A stretch of 64,000 nt of DNA from Actinomadura sp. J1-007 (lineage in GTDB: Bacteria > Actinomycetota > Actinomycetes > Streptosporangiales > Streptosporangiaceae): positions 1,736,001 to 1,800,000 of the forward strand of contig NZ_WING01000001.1 in NCBI RefSeq assembly GCF_009793335.1, given 5' to 3'. Under the pieces are notes generated by a model. The model was given only the letters and a program-made list of their open reading frames with translations, was not told where the DNA came from and searched no databases. The position numbers and the translations under genes are program-made. Positions 9,878 to 19,842 of this stretch are shown piece by piece (position 1 is the first letter of the stretch; the number at the start of each line of letters is the position of its first letter).

Positions 9878-10432
9878 ATGTCGACTTCCGATCGCCTGCT
9901 GCTGTTCCTGCACGTCGGCTTCGCCATCTTCACGCTGGGCCCGCTGACCGCCGCGACGATGGCCACCCCGCGCTACATCCGCAAGCGGGACGCGACCATC
10001 GTCCGCTACCTCAACCGGACCACGATGATCTACGGTCTCGGGACGCTGGGCATCTTCCTGTTCGGCCTGTTCCTGGCCGAGGGGAACTTCGCGAAGGTCT
10101 GGCTGTCGGCGTCGATGACGCTGTTCATCGTCGCGCTCGCGCTGCTGCTGATCGTGGAGCGCGACCAGCGCAAGGCGGTGCGGCTGCTGGAGGCCGCCGC
10201 CGAGGCCCCCGCCCCCGTCCCCACCGCGCCGACCGCGACCGACGCGCCCGCCGAGGAGGGCGAACGGGGCGAGCAGGCCGACGCGGCCGCGAAGAAGGCC
10301 GCTCCCGCCGCACCGGCCGCCGCGCCCGACCCCGAGATCGCCCAGGTCGAACGGGGCCGGATCGCGGCGCTCTCCGGCGTCATCGCGCTGATCTGGCTGG
10401 TGATCCTCGTCCTGATGGTCTGGAACGGCTGA
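9878..10432 (+). CDS. DUF2269-like integral membrane protein
   Basis: Membrane protein of 184 aa and unknown function. Predicted helices cover about residues 6-28 (LLLFLHVGFAIFTLGPL), 48-68, 76-96 and 160-182. The Ala/Pro/Glu-rich stretch at about 105-155 separates helix 3 from helix 4. The N-terminal pattern with LHVGFAIFTLGP and a short basic loop resembles DUF2269 proteins. It is convergent with the esterase gene and 24 bp from it. No catalytic motif is visible. Confidence 0.75.
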   Translation: MSTSDRLLLFLHVGFAIFTLGPLTAATMATPRYIRKRDATIVRYLNRTTMIYGLGTLGIFLFGLFLAEGNFAKVWLSASMTLFIVALALLLIVERDQRKAVRLLEAAAEAPAPVPTAPTATDAPAEEGERGEQADAAAKKAAPAAPAAAPDPEIAQVERGRIAALSGVIALIWLVILVLMVWNG

Positions 10433-10456
10433 CCCGTCCCCCGCGGCCCGCCACCG

Positions 10457-11689
10457 TCAGTCGGTGTGGGCCTTCAGCCAGGACAGGATCGTCGGGTAGA
10501 CGTGCTCGTCGTTCATCAGGGCCGAGGCGTGCAGCTTCCCCTCGACGACCTTGACCGTGGCGGGGACCCCGGCGGCGCGGAGCGCGGTGGCGAGGCCGGT
10601 GCTCTGCGTCGCGGGAACGAGGTCCTCGTCGCTGTGCATGAGCAGCATCGGGGCGTCGCCCGCCGAGACGTGGCTGGTGGTGTTGGCGTCGTCCACGCGC
10701 TTCCAGCAGGGCAGGCTCGCCTGGCTCGGCACGCAGCGGATCAGGTCGACCACGGCGCGCCGCAGCTTGCGCTGGCCCGGGGTCGCGGTGGGCTTCGCCC
10801 CGTCCTGGTAGGCCAGGTACGGCATGTTGGGCGGGGAGAGGGCGACGACGCCGCGCACCCGCTGGGCGCCCTCGCCGTACGCGCCGAGCTGGGTGGCGAG
10901 CATGCCGCCCGCCGACGAGCCGACCACCACGATGTTGCCGGGATCGACGTTCCAGCGCTTGGCGTTCTTCTTGATGAACGCCAGGGCCGCGGCGGCGTCG
11001 TTGCGCTGGGCGGGCCAGGCCGCCGCGGGGGCGAGCCGGTAGTTGGCGGAGAAGACGGTGAAGCCCTGCGCGGTGAGGCGGCGCGCGAAGTACTTCCAGC
11101 CGCCCTTGTCGCCCTCCAGCCAGTAGCCGCCGTGCAGGATCAGCACCGCCGGGCGCGGCTTGGCCTTCGGCCGCGCCGGAGACTGGGCCTGAACGCGCGT
11201 CCTGCTGTTCTTGGCGCCCTTCGCCTTGGCCTTGGCTCCCTTGGCGGGCTTGGCCGGATTCTGGCCGGGGACGGGCTTCCAGTACGCGTCGATGCGCTGC
11301 CGGGAGTTGCGGCCGTAGGCGTAGGTGGCCTGCCTCGGCGGCCTGGGCGTGACCATCACGGCGCTGGCCGACACGACGCCGTCGGTCGCGGCCCCGCCGG
11401 AGCCGGTCCCGGGGGCGGCGGACCGCGACGGCTCCGTGCTCGGCGAGCCGGTCGGCGGCGCCGGGTCGGTGGGCGTCCCGGACGGCCCCGTGGGCGAGCC
11501 GGTGCCCGCCGGGCCGGTGGGCGTTCCCGTGCCGGGCTCGGGCTCCTCGGACGGGACCAGAGGCGGGGTCGTGGTCACCGACGGCGAGGGCCCCGGGTCC
11601 GAGGGGTCGGCCTGGGAGGTCGCCGGAACGGCCACGGCGGAGATACACGTCGCGGCGAACGCCGCACCACACACCAGTACTTTGCGCAC
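10457..11689 (-). CDS. Secreted alpha/beta hydrolase (esterase/lipase-like)
   Basis: Exported esterase of the BD-FAE/HSL-like alpha/beta hydrolase group. From GTG 11689 the protein begins VRKVLVCGAAFAATC with a hydrophobic signal segment, followed by a Pro/Ser/Thr/Gly-rich linker of about 90 residues typical of wall-spanning actinomycete enzymes. The catalytic domain has the oxyanion motif LHGGYW, the nucleophile elbow GSSAGG, the acid loop HSDEDLVP and a histidine in EGKLHASAL. An upstream in-frame start at 11728 would put charged residues before the signal peptide, so I prefer 11689. Substrate unknown. Confidence 0.85.
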   Translation of the reverse strand: MRKVLVCGAAFAATCISAVAVPATSQADPSDPGPSPSVTTTPPLVPSEEPEPGTGTPTGPAGTGSPTGPSGTPTDPAPPTGSPSTEPSRSAAPGTGSGGAATDGVVSASAVMVTPRPPRQATYAYGRNSRQRIDAYWKPVPGQNPAKPAKGAKAKAKGAKNSRTRVQAQSPARPKAKPRPAVLILHGGYWLEGDKGGWKYFARRLTAQGFTVFSANYRLAPAAAWPAQRNDAAAALAFIKKNAKRWNVDPGNIVVVGSSAGGMLATQLGAYGEGAQRVRGVVALSPPNMPYLAYQDGAKPTATPGQRKLRRAVVDLIRCVPSQASLPCWKRVDDANTTSHVSAGDAPMLLMHSDEDLVPATQSTGLATALRAAGVPATVKVVEGKLHASALMNDEHVYPTILSWLKAHTD

Positions 11690-11772
11690 TCCGGGCCCTT
11701 TCGTGATGGAACCTGGCGCGCACATCATAGATCTTGACCGGGCCCGGGGCGGACCGCACCGGAACCCCGCCC

Positions 11773-11809
11773 CGCGGGGACGGCCGGACCGCGCCCGGCC
11801 GTCCCCGCG
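11773..11809 (-). terminator. Hairpin terminator after metB
   Basis: Perfect 15-bp stem (CGCGGGGACGGCCGG at 11773-11787 and its complement at 11795-11809) with a 7-nt loop, 19 bp beyond the stop codon of the leftward cystathionine gamma-synthase gene. Confidence 0.7.
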
Positions 11810-11827
11810 AAGCCGCAGGTGGACGGG

Positions 11828-13036
11828 TCAGGCGAGGGCCAGTTCGAGGTCCCGGAGAAGATCGTCGGCGTCCTCGATGCCGACCGACAGCCGGACCAGG
11901 TCGGCCGGGACCTCCAGCGGCGACCCGGCGGCCGAGGCGTGCGTCATCCGGCCCGGGTGCTCGATCAGCGACTCCACGCCGCCGAGCGACTCCCCGAGGG
12001 TGAACAGCTTCGTGCGCTCGCACACGCGCACCGCCGCCTCCTGCGACCCCATCCGGAACGACACCATCCCGCCGAACGCCCTCATCTGCTTGGCGGCGAC
12101 GTCGTGGCCGGGGTGGGACGGCAGGCCCGGGTAGAGGACCTCGCGGACGGCGTCGTGCCGGGTGAGCATCTCGACGATCCGTTCGGCGTTGGCGCAGTGC
12201 CGGTCCATCCTGACGCCGAGGGTCTTCAGGCCGCGCAGCGTCAGCCAGGCGTCGAACGGCCCCGCGACGGCGCCCATGGCGTTCTGGTGGAACGCCAGCC
12301 GTTCGCCGAGGTCGGCGTCGGCGGCGACCAGCGCACCGCCGACCACGTCGGAGTGGCCCCCGACGTACTTGGTGGTGGAGTGCACGACCACGTCGGCGCC
12401 GAGCGCCAGCGGCTGCTGGAGGTAGGGCGAGGCGAACGTGTTGTCGACCACCAGGAGGGCGCCCGCGTCGTGCGCGACGCCCGCGAGCGCCGTGATGTCG
12501 GCGATGCCGAGCAAGGGGTTGGTCGGGGTCTCCACCCAGACGGCCCGGGTGTCGGGGCGGACGGCCGCGCGCACGGCGTCGAGGTCGGCCAGCGGCACCG
12601 GGTCGAACGTGACGCCCCAGGGCTCGGCCACCTTGGCGAAGAGGCGGTAGGTGCCGCCGTACGCGTCGTTCGGGATGATCACGTGGTCGCCGGGGCGGCA
12701 GACGGTGCGCAGCAGGGCGTCCTCGGCGGCGAGGCCCGAGGCGAACGCGAGTCCGCGCGCCCCCGCCTCGACCTCGGCGAGGCATACCTCCAGGGAGGTA
12801 CGGGTCGGATTGGCCGACCGCGAGTACTCGTAGCCCTCGCGCAGCCCGCCGATGCCGTCCTGCTTGTAGGTCGAGACCTGGTAGATCGGCGGGACGACCG
12901 CGCCCGTGGTCGGGTCGGGCTCCTGCCCCGCGTGGATGGCCAGGGTCTCGAATCCCTGGCGCCTGCGGGGGGAGGACCCCCCGGTGCCCCCGTTGACGGG
13001 TGGAACGTCGTTGTCCATGGGAACGAGGCTATCCAC
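11828..13036 (-). CDS. metB: Cystathionine gamma-synthase (or gamma-lyase)
   Basis: PLP enzyme of the Cys/Met metabolism family, 402 aa. It joins O-acetyl/succinyl-homoserine to cysteine, or in the lyase direction splits cystathionine. YEYSRSANPTR is the PLP phosphate-binding region contributed by the neighbouring subunit, VDNTFASPYLQ contains the PLP-nitrogen aspartate, and HSTTKYVGGHSDVVGG contains the Schiff-base lysine. The C-terminal SLGGVESLIEHP is characteristic of the family. Synthase and lyase cannot be separated from sequence alone. A cystathionine beta-synthase gene lies 5 kb away on the same strand, which would complete a transsulfuration route. Start MDSLVPMDN is chosen, but the second Met is equally possible. 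Confidence 0.9.
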   Translation of the reverse strand: MDSLVPMDNDVPPVNGGTGGSSPRRRQGFETLAIHAGQEPDPTTGAVVPPIYQVSTYKQDGIGGLREGYEYSRSANPTRTSLEVCLAEVEAGARGLAFASGLAAEDALLRTVCRPGDHVIIPNDAYGGTYRLFAKVAEPWGVTFDPVPLADLDAVRAAVRPDTRAVWVETPTNPLLGIADITALAGVAHDAGALLVVDNTFASPYLQQPLALGADVVVHSTTKYVGGHSDVVGGALVAADADLGERLAFHQNAMGAVAGPFDAWLTLRGLKTLGVRMDRHCANAERIVEMLTRHDAVREVLYPGLPSHPGHDVAAKQMRAFGGMVSFRMGSQEAAVRVCERTKLFTLGESLGGVESLIEHPGRMTHASAAGSPLEVPADLVRLSVGIEDADDLLRDLELALA

Positions 13037-13182
13037 CGTCCCGCCCTCCTGGAGGAGGAGAGGCTCCCTCCCAGGTATCAGCCGGGATTTCGGCTCCGGG
13101 GTTGACCAAAACTCCAGTCAGGATCTCTACCTTTAAGAGGTATCCCGACAACATCCCTGTTTGGGCCAGGCCCTGGGGGTAT

Positions 13183-13196
13183 GGGAGTTCGCTCCC
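13183..13196 (+). other. UUCG tetraloop hairpin in the mmpL leader
   Basis: GGGAG-TTCG-CTCCC forms a 5-bp stem closed by a UUCG tetraloop, 39 bp before the MMPL start codon. It sits in the 198-bp gap between the divergent metB and mmpL genes. It may stabilise or regulate the leader RNA. A TTGACC hexamer at 13102-13107 could be a -35 element for mmpL, but I see no convincing -10. Confidence 0.4.
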
Positions 13197-13234
13197 CGGG
13201 ATGATGCTGTTGATCCCTGAACGAAGGAAGGCGC

Positions 13235-15397
13235 ATGTTCGCACGCCTTGGGCGCGGCGTGGTGAGACACCCGTGGTGGACGATCCTGGCTTGGGTCGTC
13301 GTCGCCGCGGGACTGATCGCTTTCGCTCCAGAACTGAAGACCAAGACCGACCAGGAGGACTTCCTCCCCACCAAGTACGAGTCGATCCAGGCCGCCAAGC
13401 TGGGCGAACAGGCGTTCCCTTCCGCGGACCAGAAGACCAGCCCGGCGATGATCGTGATCAAGCGGTCCGACGGGTCCAAGCTCACCGCGGCTGACTCACA
13501 GAAGATCACCCAGGTCGCCAAGGCGATCGAGGGCAAGAAGATCCCGGGAGTGACCAAGGTCGCGGCGACGCCGCCGGCCAAGGACCGCTCGATCCAGCTG
13601 ATCGGCGTCCCGCTCCCGAACGACTTCAACGACTCCAAGGCGATGGACACCGCCAAGGACGCCATCAAGAAGCTGCGCACCGAGACGACCGCGCAGCTGC
13701 GGGGCAGCCCGCTGACCTACGGCGTCACCGGCGACCAGGCGTCCACGGTCGACAACGAGGAGTCGGACAAGAACACGATGGCGATGATCGGCATCGCCAC
13801 CATCGTGCTGATCATCGTGCTGCTGGGCCTGATCTTCCGCAGCCCGATCGCGTCGATCCTGCCCATCATCGTGATCGTCGCCGTGTCGATGGTCTCGAAC
13901 GCCGTCACCGCGATCGTCGGCAACACGTTCGACCTGAACTTCGACAAGGGCTTCGACATGATCATCGTCGTGGTCCTGTACGGGATCGGGACGGACTACA
14001 TACTCTTCCTGCTCTTCCGCTACCGCGAACGGCTGCGGCTGGGCGAGGACAAGAAGACCGCGATGATCACCAGCGTGGAGCGGGTCGGCGAGGCCATCGC
14101 CTCCGCCGCGGGCGCCGTCATCGTGGCGTTCCTGGTGCTGCTGCTGGCCTCGTTCAAGGCGTTCGGCGGGCTCGGCCCGCAGCTCGCCATCGCGGTCGGC
14201 GTGATGCTCATCACCTCGCTGACGCTCGTCCCGGCGATCATCTCGCTGCTGGGCCGGTTCGTCTTCTGGCCGTCGAAGTCCTGGAAGAAGGAGCCGAAGC
14301 CCGGCCTGTGGGTCAAGCTCGGCAACGGCGTGGGCAAGCGCCCGGTCGTCGCGCTGGTCGCGTCCGGCGTGGTGCTGGTCGCCCTCGCCTCCGCCGCGAT
14401 CGGGTTCAAGGCCGACTACGACTTCAACGGCAGCGCGCCGCAGAACACCGAGTCCGCCAAGGCCATGAAGGACCTGCGCGCCAGCTTCCCGGCCGGCACG
14501 CTGACCCCGACCGAGGTGTACGTCAAGTCGGACAAGCCGCTCACCAAGGCGGAGCTCGGCTCGTACTCGCAGCGGCTCACCAAGGCCCCGGGCGTCGGCG
14601 ACGTCCAGCCCCCGGTGTTCAGCCAGGACAAGACCGTCGCCAAGTTCGGCGTCGTCCTCAAGGACAACCCGAGCTCCAGCTCCTCGATCCAGCTGGTCAA
14701 GGGCGAGCTGCGGGACTACGTCCACAAGGGCGCGCCGCCGGGGGCCAAGGTGCTGGTGGGCGGCCAGACCGCGGTCTTCGCCGACATCAACACGATCAAC
14801 AACCGCGACCTGTCGGTCATCCTGCCGGTGGCGGTGGTGCTGATCGGGCTGATCCTGGCCCTGCTGCTGCGGGCCCTGGTCGCGCCGATCTACCTGGTGA
14901 TCGCGGTGCTGCTCGGCTTCGCGGCCACCCTCGGCGCCTCGGTGACCCTGTTCCAGGGCATCGAGAACAAGCCGGGACTGATGTTCCAGTTGCCGATCAT
15001 CCTGTACCTGTTCGTGCTGGCGATCGGCACCGACTACAACATCCTGATGATCGCCCGGCTCCGCGAGGAGGCCCGCGAGGGCCACGACCCGAAGCGGGGC
15101 GCGGCGCTCGGCATCCAGCACGCCGGGCCGACCGTCGCCGCGGCGGGCGTGATCCTCGCCGGCACGTTCGCGGTGCTGGTGATCTCGCCGCAGTCGATGA
15201 CCGCCCAGATCGGGTTCGGCGTGGCGATCGGGATCCTGCTCTCGGCGTTCGTGATGTCGGCGTTCTTCGTCCCGGCGATCACGGCACTGCTCGGCCACAA
15301 GGCCTGGTGGCCCGGCCACGGCGACGCCCCCAAGGCGATGCCGCCCGGCGCCGAGCCCACGGAGGACCGGTACGCCCACTCGGGCTACCCCTCCTGA
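13235..15397 (+). CDS. MMPL family RND transporter
   Basis: Inner-membrane exporter of 720 aa with the two-fold MMPL/RND architecture. TM1 lies near residues 15-35. A soluble domain at about 40-185 is followed by a helix cluster (about 188-370) containing VVVLYGIGTDYILFLLFRYRE. A second soluble domain at about 395-545 is followed by a second cluster (about 548-695) with the matching LAIGTDYNILMIARLREE. The paired GTDY motifs in the fourth helix of each half are the proton-relay signature of MMPL proteins. Such pumps export lipids, siderophores or drugs. ATG 13235 follows GAAGGAAGG. No substrate genes are adjacent. Confidence 0.93.
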   Translation: MFARLGRGVVRHPWWTILAWVVVAAGLIAFAPELKTKTDQEDFLPTKYESIQAAKLGEQAFPSADQKTSPAMIVIKRSDGSKLTAADSQKITQVAKAIEGKKIPGVTKVAATPPAKDRSIQLIGVPLPNDFNDSKAMDTAKDAIKKLRTETTAQLRGSPLTYGVTGDQASTVDNEESDKNTMAMIGIATIVLIIVLLGLIFRSPIASILPIIVIVAVSMVSNAVTAIVGNTFDLNFDKGFDMIIVVVLYGIGTDYILFLLFRYRERLRLGEDKKTAMITSVERVGEAIASAAGAVIVAFLVLLLASFKAFGGLGPQLAIAVGVMLITSLTLVPAIISLLGRFVFWPSKSWKKEPKPGLWVKLGNGVGKRPVVALVASGVVLVALASAAIGFKADYDFNGSAPQNTESAKAMKDLRASFPAGTLTPTEVYVKSDKPLTKAELGSYSQRLTKAPGVGDVQPPVFSQDKTVAKFGVVLKDNPSSSSSIQLVKGELRDYVHKGAPPGAKVLVGGQTAVFADINTINNRDLSVILPVAVVLIGLILALLLRALVAPIYLVIAVLLGFAATLGASVTLFQGIENKPGLMFQLPIILYLFVLAIGTDYNILMIARLREEAREGHDPKRGAALGIQHAGPTVAAAGVILAGTFAVLVISPQSMTAQIGFGVAIGILLSAFVMSAFFVPAITALLGHKAWWPGHGDAPKAMPPGAEPTEDRYAHSGYPS

Positions 15398-15471
15398 GAA
15401 CGTCGGGTCGCGGGGGCCGGCCAGAAACGCCGCCCACATGACCGGAACCCCGCGACCCGACTCCGCATGAC

Positions 15472-15507
15472 CGAAGGGCCGGAGAGCACTCGCTCTCCGG
15501 CCCTTCG
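15472..15507. terminator. Bidirectional hairpin terminator
   Basis: Perfect 16-bp stem from CGAAGGGCCGGAGAGC at 15472-15487 and its complement at 15492-15507, with a 4-nt loop. It lies between the convergent MMPL gene and the type VII secretion-associated cassette. Confidence 0.8.
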
Positions 15508-15514
15508 CCGTTCC

Positions 15515-15898
15515 CTACCCGTCCCGCGCCCACCCGTACTTCGACTCGTAGTCACTCCCGTCATCGGCGACCTCCGGCCGATGCCGGGGAACCCCGCTGA
15601 CGGCCTCGACGGCCCGGCGCTCCGCGCCCTCGTAGCGGTCCGCCGCCGTGTAAACGGCCTCGCGGTTCTGGATCAGGATGTCGGTGCCGTCGTTGAGCTC
15701 CAGGATCGTCTTCGCGCGCGACCTCTCGTACTCGTCCCGCAGCCCGAGCTCCTCGCCGATCTTCCCGAAGCAGTTCACCGGCAGGGTCGCGCCGTCGAGG
15801 ATGAGCGGCGCGTTGGACCACAGGTTGACGGCGTCGTTGACGAGGTCACCGCTCTTGCGGATCTGACTCGCCCGGAACTTGACTTCCTTGGGCGTCAC
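15515..15898 (-). CDS. ESX-1 secretion-associated protein EspC-like (DUF2580), putative
   Basis: Small helical protein of 127 aa at the end of a five-gene leftward cassette. The N-terminal half, MTPKEVKFRASQIRKSGDLV followed by VNLWSNAPLI, has the helix-turn-helix-hairpin spacing of EspC/DUF2580 and WXG100-like secretion targets. There is no signal peptide or membrane helix. The C-terminus ends GWARDG. Assignment rests mainly on its position next to a WXG100-type protein and a DUF3558-like lipoprotein, so it should be read as putative. Confidence 0.55.
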   Translation of the reverse strand: MTPKEVKFRASQIRKSGDLVNDAVNLWSNAPLILDGATLPVNCFGKIGEELGLRDEYERSRAKTILELNDGTDILIQNREAVYTAADRYEGAERRAVEAVSGVPRHRPEVADDGSDYESKYGWARDG

Positions 15899-15913
15899 GG
15901 CCCCCTCCTTGGA

Positions 15914-16531
15914 TCAGCCGGGAAGACGGGCAAGAACCTGCTCGGCCAGCTGCTTACTGACCTGCTTCTCCACCTTCGCCCGCGCACCTTCGGGCCCGAT
16001 GCGGCTCACGCCCGTGTCGGCCCACATGACGGTGACACGCAGGTTGTTGCGAACGACCTTGATGCCGTGCCGGTATCCGCTGAGGCAGTAGTCGCCCCCC
16101 GCGGCCGATTCCTTGGTGCCTGTGCAGGACGCGTTCGCCGACGAGACCGCGCCCGGCGCGTTCGGGCGGGCCTTCGTCCTGTAGTCACCGACGGCCGCCC
16201 TCAGCAGCGAAGTGCCACGACGACTCTGGTGAATCTCCCAGGTGCAGCTCTTGAGCATGGAACCTGAGTCCTTCGTGGGTGTCTTCGCTCCGAGCTGCCG
16301 CAACCGAGGAATCTCCGAGGGCTGCACCAGATCGCAGGGATCCGGCGGGTCCAGGAGAACCGGCGCGGCGGATCTGGACGGAGAAGACGACACGACGGCG
16401 CTGGGCGACGGCGTGTGAGAGGACTTCGACTCTCCGGTATCCCCGGAAGCGCACCCGGTCGCGACCGACACGGCCGAAACCACAGCCCACAGGCAGGCGC
16501 GCCTCCGGCCGATGATCACTGGTGCGTCCAT
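15914..16531 (-). CDS. DUF3558-like secreted lipoprotein
   Basis: Lipoprotein of 205 aa. ATG 16531 gives a basic start (MDAPVIIGRRRACLW), a hydrophobic core and a lipobox ending in ATGC, followed by a Ser/Thr/Pro linker. The mature part begins with PDPCDLVQPSEI, the typical opening of DUF3558 proteins, and has further cysteines at SCTWEI, ASCTG and YCLSGY that could form disulfides. The start codon overlaps the end of the WXG100-type gene by 16 bases, suggesting coupled translation. DUF3558 lipoproteins often accompany actinobacterial secretion loci; their function is unknown. Confidence 0.75.
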   Translation of the reverse strand: MDAPVIIGRRRACLWAVVSAVSVATGCASGDTGESKSSHTPSPSAVVSSSPSRSAAPVLLDPPDPCDLVQPSEIPRLRQLGAKTPTKDSGSMLKSCTWEIHQSRRGTSLLRAAVGDYRTKARPNAPGAVSSANASCTGTKESAAGGDYCLSGYRHGIKVVRNNLRVTVMWADTGVSRIGPEGARAKVEKQVSKQLAEQVLARLPG

Positions 16532-17175
16532 CGTTTGGGATTCGTGGCGTTCTCGGGAAAATGCCCGGGCTCCCGGAGCTTGCTCAGTTCCGAGGTGAAC
16601 CTGGCCAACCCCACTTTCTGCGTGGTGACCGCCGTCCGCAGGCTGGTATCGACTTTGTTGATGGCTTCGACGTAGTCCAGCAGGGCCTTGGTGATCGTGG
16701 GCTTGTCGTCCTTCTTGTTGGAGGTCCAGCCGAACCCTCCGAGCGCGGGCTCGATACGCGACGCCGCGAGGGTGGTGAGATCGACTGCCAGGTTGTAGGC
16801 GTTCGCCACCTGGAGCGACAGATCCAGCAGGGCTGCTTCGGCCGCGAACAGCGCCGTGCCGTTGTCCTCGGCCACCTTCCCGTTCCGGGTCATGTGCCAG
16901 CGGTAGGCCGAATAGGCGCCCCCCTCCCAGTCGGCGCTCAGGGAGTTCCACGACGCGGAGAGCGGCTCTTCGGCGTCCAGTACGTTCTCACCCGCGGCCC
17001 GCCACTTGTCGGCCACCGCGATGACCGCGTTCTCATCGCCCTTCATCTTCGCGGCGGCGTCGAGGGCCTTCTTCGCGCCCAGGATCTCCACCACGCCTAT
17101 ACCGATGTTGACGATCCCGGCGGCCTTGGAGGGCCACGCCTTGGCACTCGGTACGCGGTGTTTCGGCCCTGCCAT
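16516..17175 (-). CDS. WXG100-type type VII secretion target, putative
   Basis: Protein of 219 aa without signal peptide. A helical region runs up to SLSADWEGGAYSAY near residues 78-91; the WEGGAY turn matches the W-x-G hairpin that joins the two helices of WXG100 proteins. A longer second half (LLDLSLQVANAYNLAV onward) extends beyond the canonical 100 aa, as in larger LXG/WXG-type substrates. It lies between YbaB-like genes upstream and a lipoprotein gene downstream. No toxin motif is recognisable in the C-terminus. Confidence 0.65.
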   Translation of the reverse strand: MAGPKHRVPSAKAWPSKAAGIVNIGIGVVEILGAKKALDAAAKMKGDENAVIAVADKWRAAGENVLDAEEPLSASWNSLSADWEGGAYSAYRWHMTRNGKVAEDNGTALFAAEAALLDLSLQVANAYNLAVDLTTLAASRIEPALGGFGWTSNKKDDKPTITKALLDYVEAINKVDTSLRTAVTTQKVGLARFTSELSKLREPGHFPENATNPKRWTHQ

Positions 17176-17194
17176 CTGTCGCCCCTTCTGAGGT

Positions 17195-17560
17195 TCAAAC
17201 GCCTGGGTCGGGCCACTTCGGGAGGCCGTGTGACGCGGCTTCGTCCCTGGCCTTCTCGGCCTCGGCCAGGGCGGTCAGGATCCTCTCGCCCAGCCGGGCG
17301 GCGTCGGAGAGCGCGGCTTTGGCGCTGTCCAGGTCGATGGAGATCCGGCCTTCGCCGTCCACGCTCACCGTGCCGAGTCCGTGGACGATCTTCGCCGTGA
17401 ACGACCGGCTTCGGAATTCCTCGCGGAAACGCCGCTGTGCGGCCAGGAGGTTCTCGCCCTCCGCCACCAGGCGTTCCGCGTGCCGCGCCGCGGTGATCAG
17501 TTCGGAGCGCAGGGCGTCGTTGCGGTCACGCGCGTACCTGGCGTCCGGTGCGGTGGTCAT
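17195..17560 (-). CDS. YbaB/EbfC-like protein
   Basis: Protein of 121 aa. A long charged helix (about residues 10-55) is followed by GTVSVDGEGRISIDLD, the beta-strand core of YbaB/EbfC nucleoid-associated proteins, and a final helix. Actinomycetes carry many such genes immediately upstream of WXG100 genes. Its ATG forms an ATGA overlap with the stop codon of the upstream YbaB-like gene when that gene is read in its repaired frame. DNA binding is inferred from family only. Confidence 0.6.
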   Translation of the reverse strand: MTTAPDARYARDRNDALRSELITAARHAERLVAEGENLLAAQRRFREEFRSRSFTAKIVHGLGTVSVDGEGRISIDLDSAKAALSDAARLGERILTALAEAEKARDEAASHGLPKWPDPGV

Positions 17561-18143
17561 GCTCGCCGGCTCTCCTCGTGGGGCTCGGCCAAGGACGCGA
17601 GTTCGCCGGACTCCAGTTCTTCCCTGCGTACGTCCGCCTGCTGGCGGGCGGCCATGATGAGTTCGGAAATGTGCGTTCCCAGGCGGCGGCCTTCGGGCCG
17701 TGCAGGGCGGCGGGGTCGATGTGCAAGGAGACCGGTCTTCCGTCGCCGGTCATCACCACGCGCAATCGGCCGTTGAGGGCCTCGGCGGTGATCTCCTCCT
17801 GCGCCAGCCGTGCCTCGAACTCCGCGAATTCCGTGGCGCGCGAGGAAAGCCGGGCCACGACATCGTCCAGGGATAGGACGTCGTCACCATGACCGCTTTC
17901 GGAAGCGTCGGCGGCCTCCGCGGTTTCGAGGGGTTGTGGAGGGGCCGCCGGTCCGGCGGGCGGCTCGCCGGACCGGGGCGGCTCCTTCGCCGCCCCGGGC
18001 TGTTCGACGGTGTGGGTCCGCTGCTCGGCCTGCTGCCGCCGGGCCGATGACTCCATTCGCCGCCGGACGTCGTCCGGGGTGGTCGGGGCGTCCTGGATGT
18101 CGCTGTTCAGGAGGTCACGGAGGGACTTCCGGCCGGCGTCCAT
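17557..18143 (-). CDS. YbaB/EbfC family protein with frame break near the C-terminus
   Basis: First gene of the type VII-associated cassette. Residues 1-90 are a disordered Pro/Ala/Glu-rich leader. The YbaB core follows: ARLSSRATEFAEFEARLAQE, then LRVVMTGDGRPVSLHIDPAA. As read, the frame becomes unlike protein after KAAAWE and ends at 17526. Adding one base around 17668-17680 (for example a fourth G in the run opposite 17678-17680) gives ISELIMAARQQADVRREELE and a TGA at 17557-17559 that overlaps the next ATG as ATGA. That coupling strongly favours the repaired frame, which I use for the 3' boundary. Confidence 0.7.
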
Positions 18144-18277
18144 GGCCGATCACCACCATCCACTATGGCTACGGAAGCCGGCCGGAGCGCCGACGATGCA
18201 ATTTTCAGCCCATTCTGACCGCGGCCATCATGACCCGCAACCAGAACGGTGGAGGGGGCTCGTCGTCCGTTGCCGGT

Positions 18278-19699
<1,422 letters not shown>

Positions 19700-19743
19700 C
19701 CCTGTTCAACCCGTAGGTACGGCCGGGGACGGGGATGCGGGTT

Positions 19744-19799
19744 CGGATAGATTCCCGTTCCAGACGGTAGCCCAGAATGGAAGCGGGGGCATCTATCCG
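19744..19799. promoter_or_regulatory. 9-bp inverted repeat between divergent cbs and hydrolase genes
   Basis: CGGATAGAT at 19744-19752 is the exact reverse complement of ATCTATCCG at 19791-19799, separated by 38 bp. Each divergent gene therefore sees the same ATCTATCCG element in the same orientation 44-45 bp before its start codon. It could be a duplicated operator or part of two matching promoters. Confidence 0.4.
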
Positions 19800-19842
19800 G
19801 TGTCAGGGGCACGCCCCGGCGGGCACGGAGGGTAGGCGAACG

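Noticed and set aside
13037..13234. SAM riboswitch upstream of metB
   Set aside because: I could not lay out a conserved SAM riboswitch core on the minus strand; only simple hairpins are visible.
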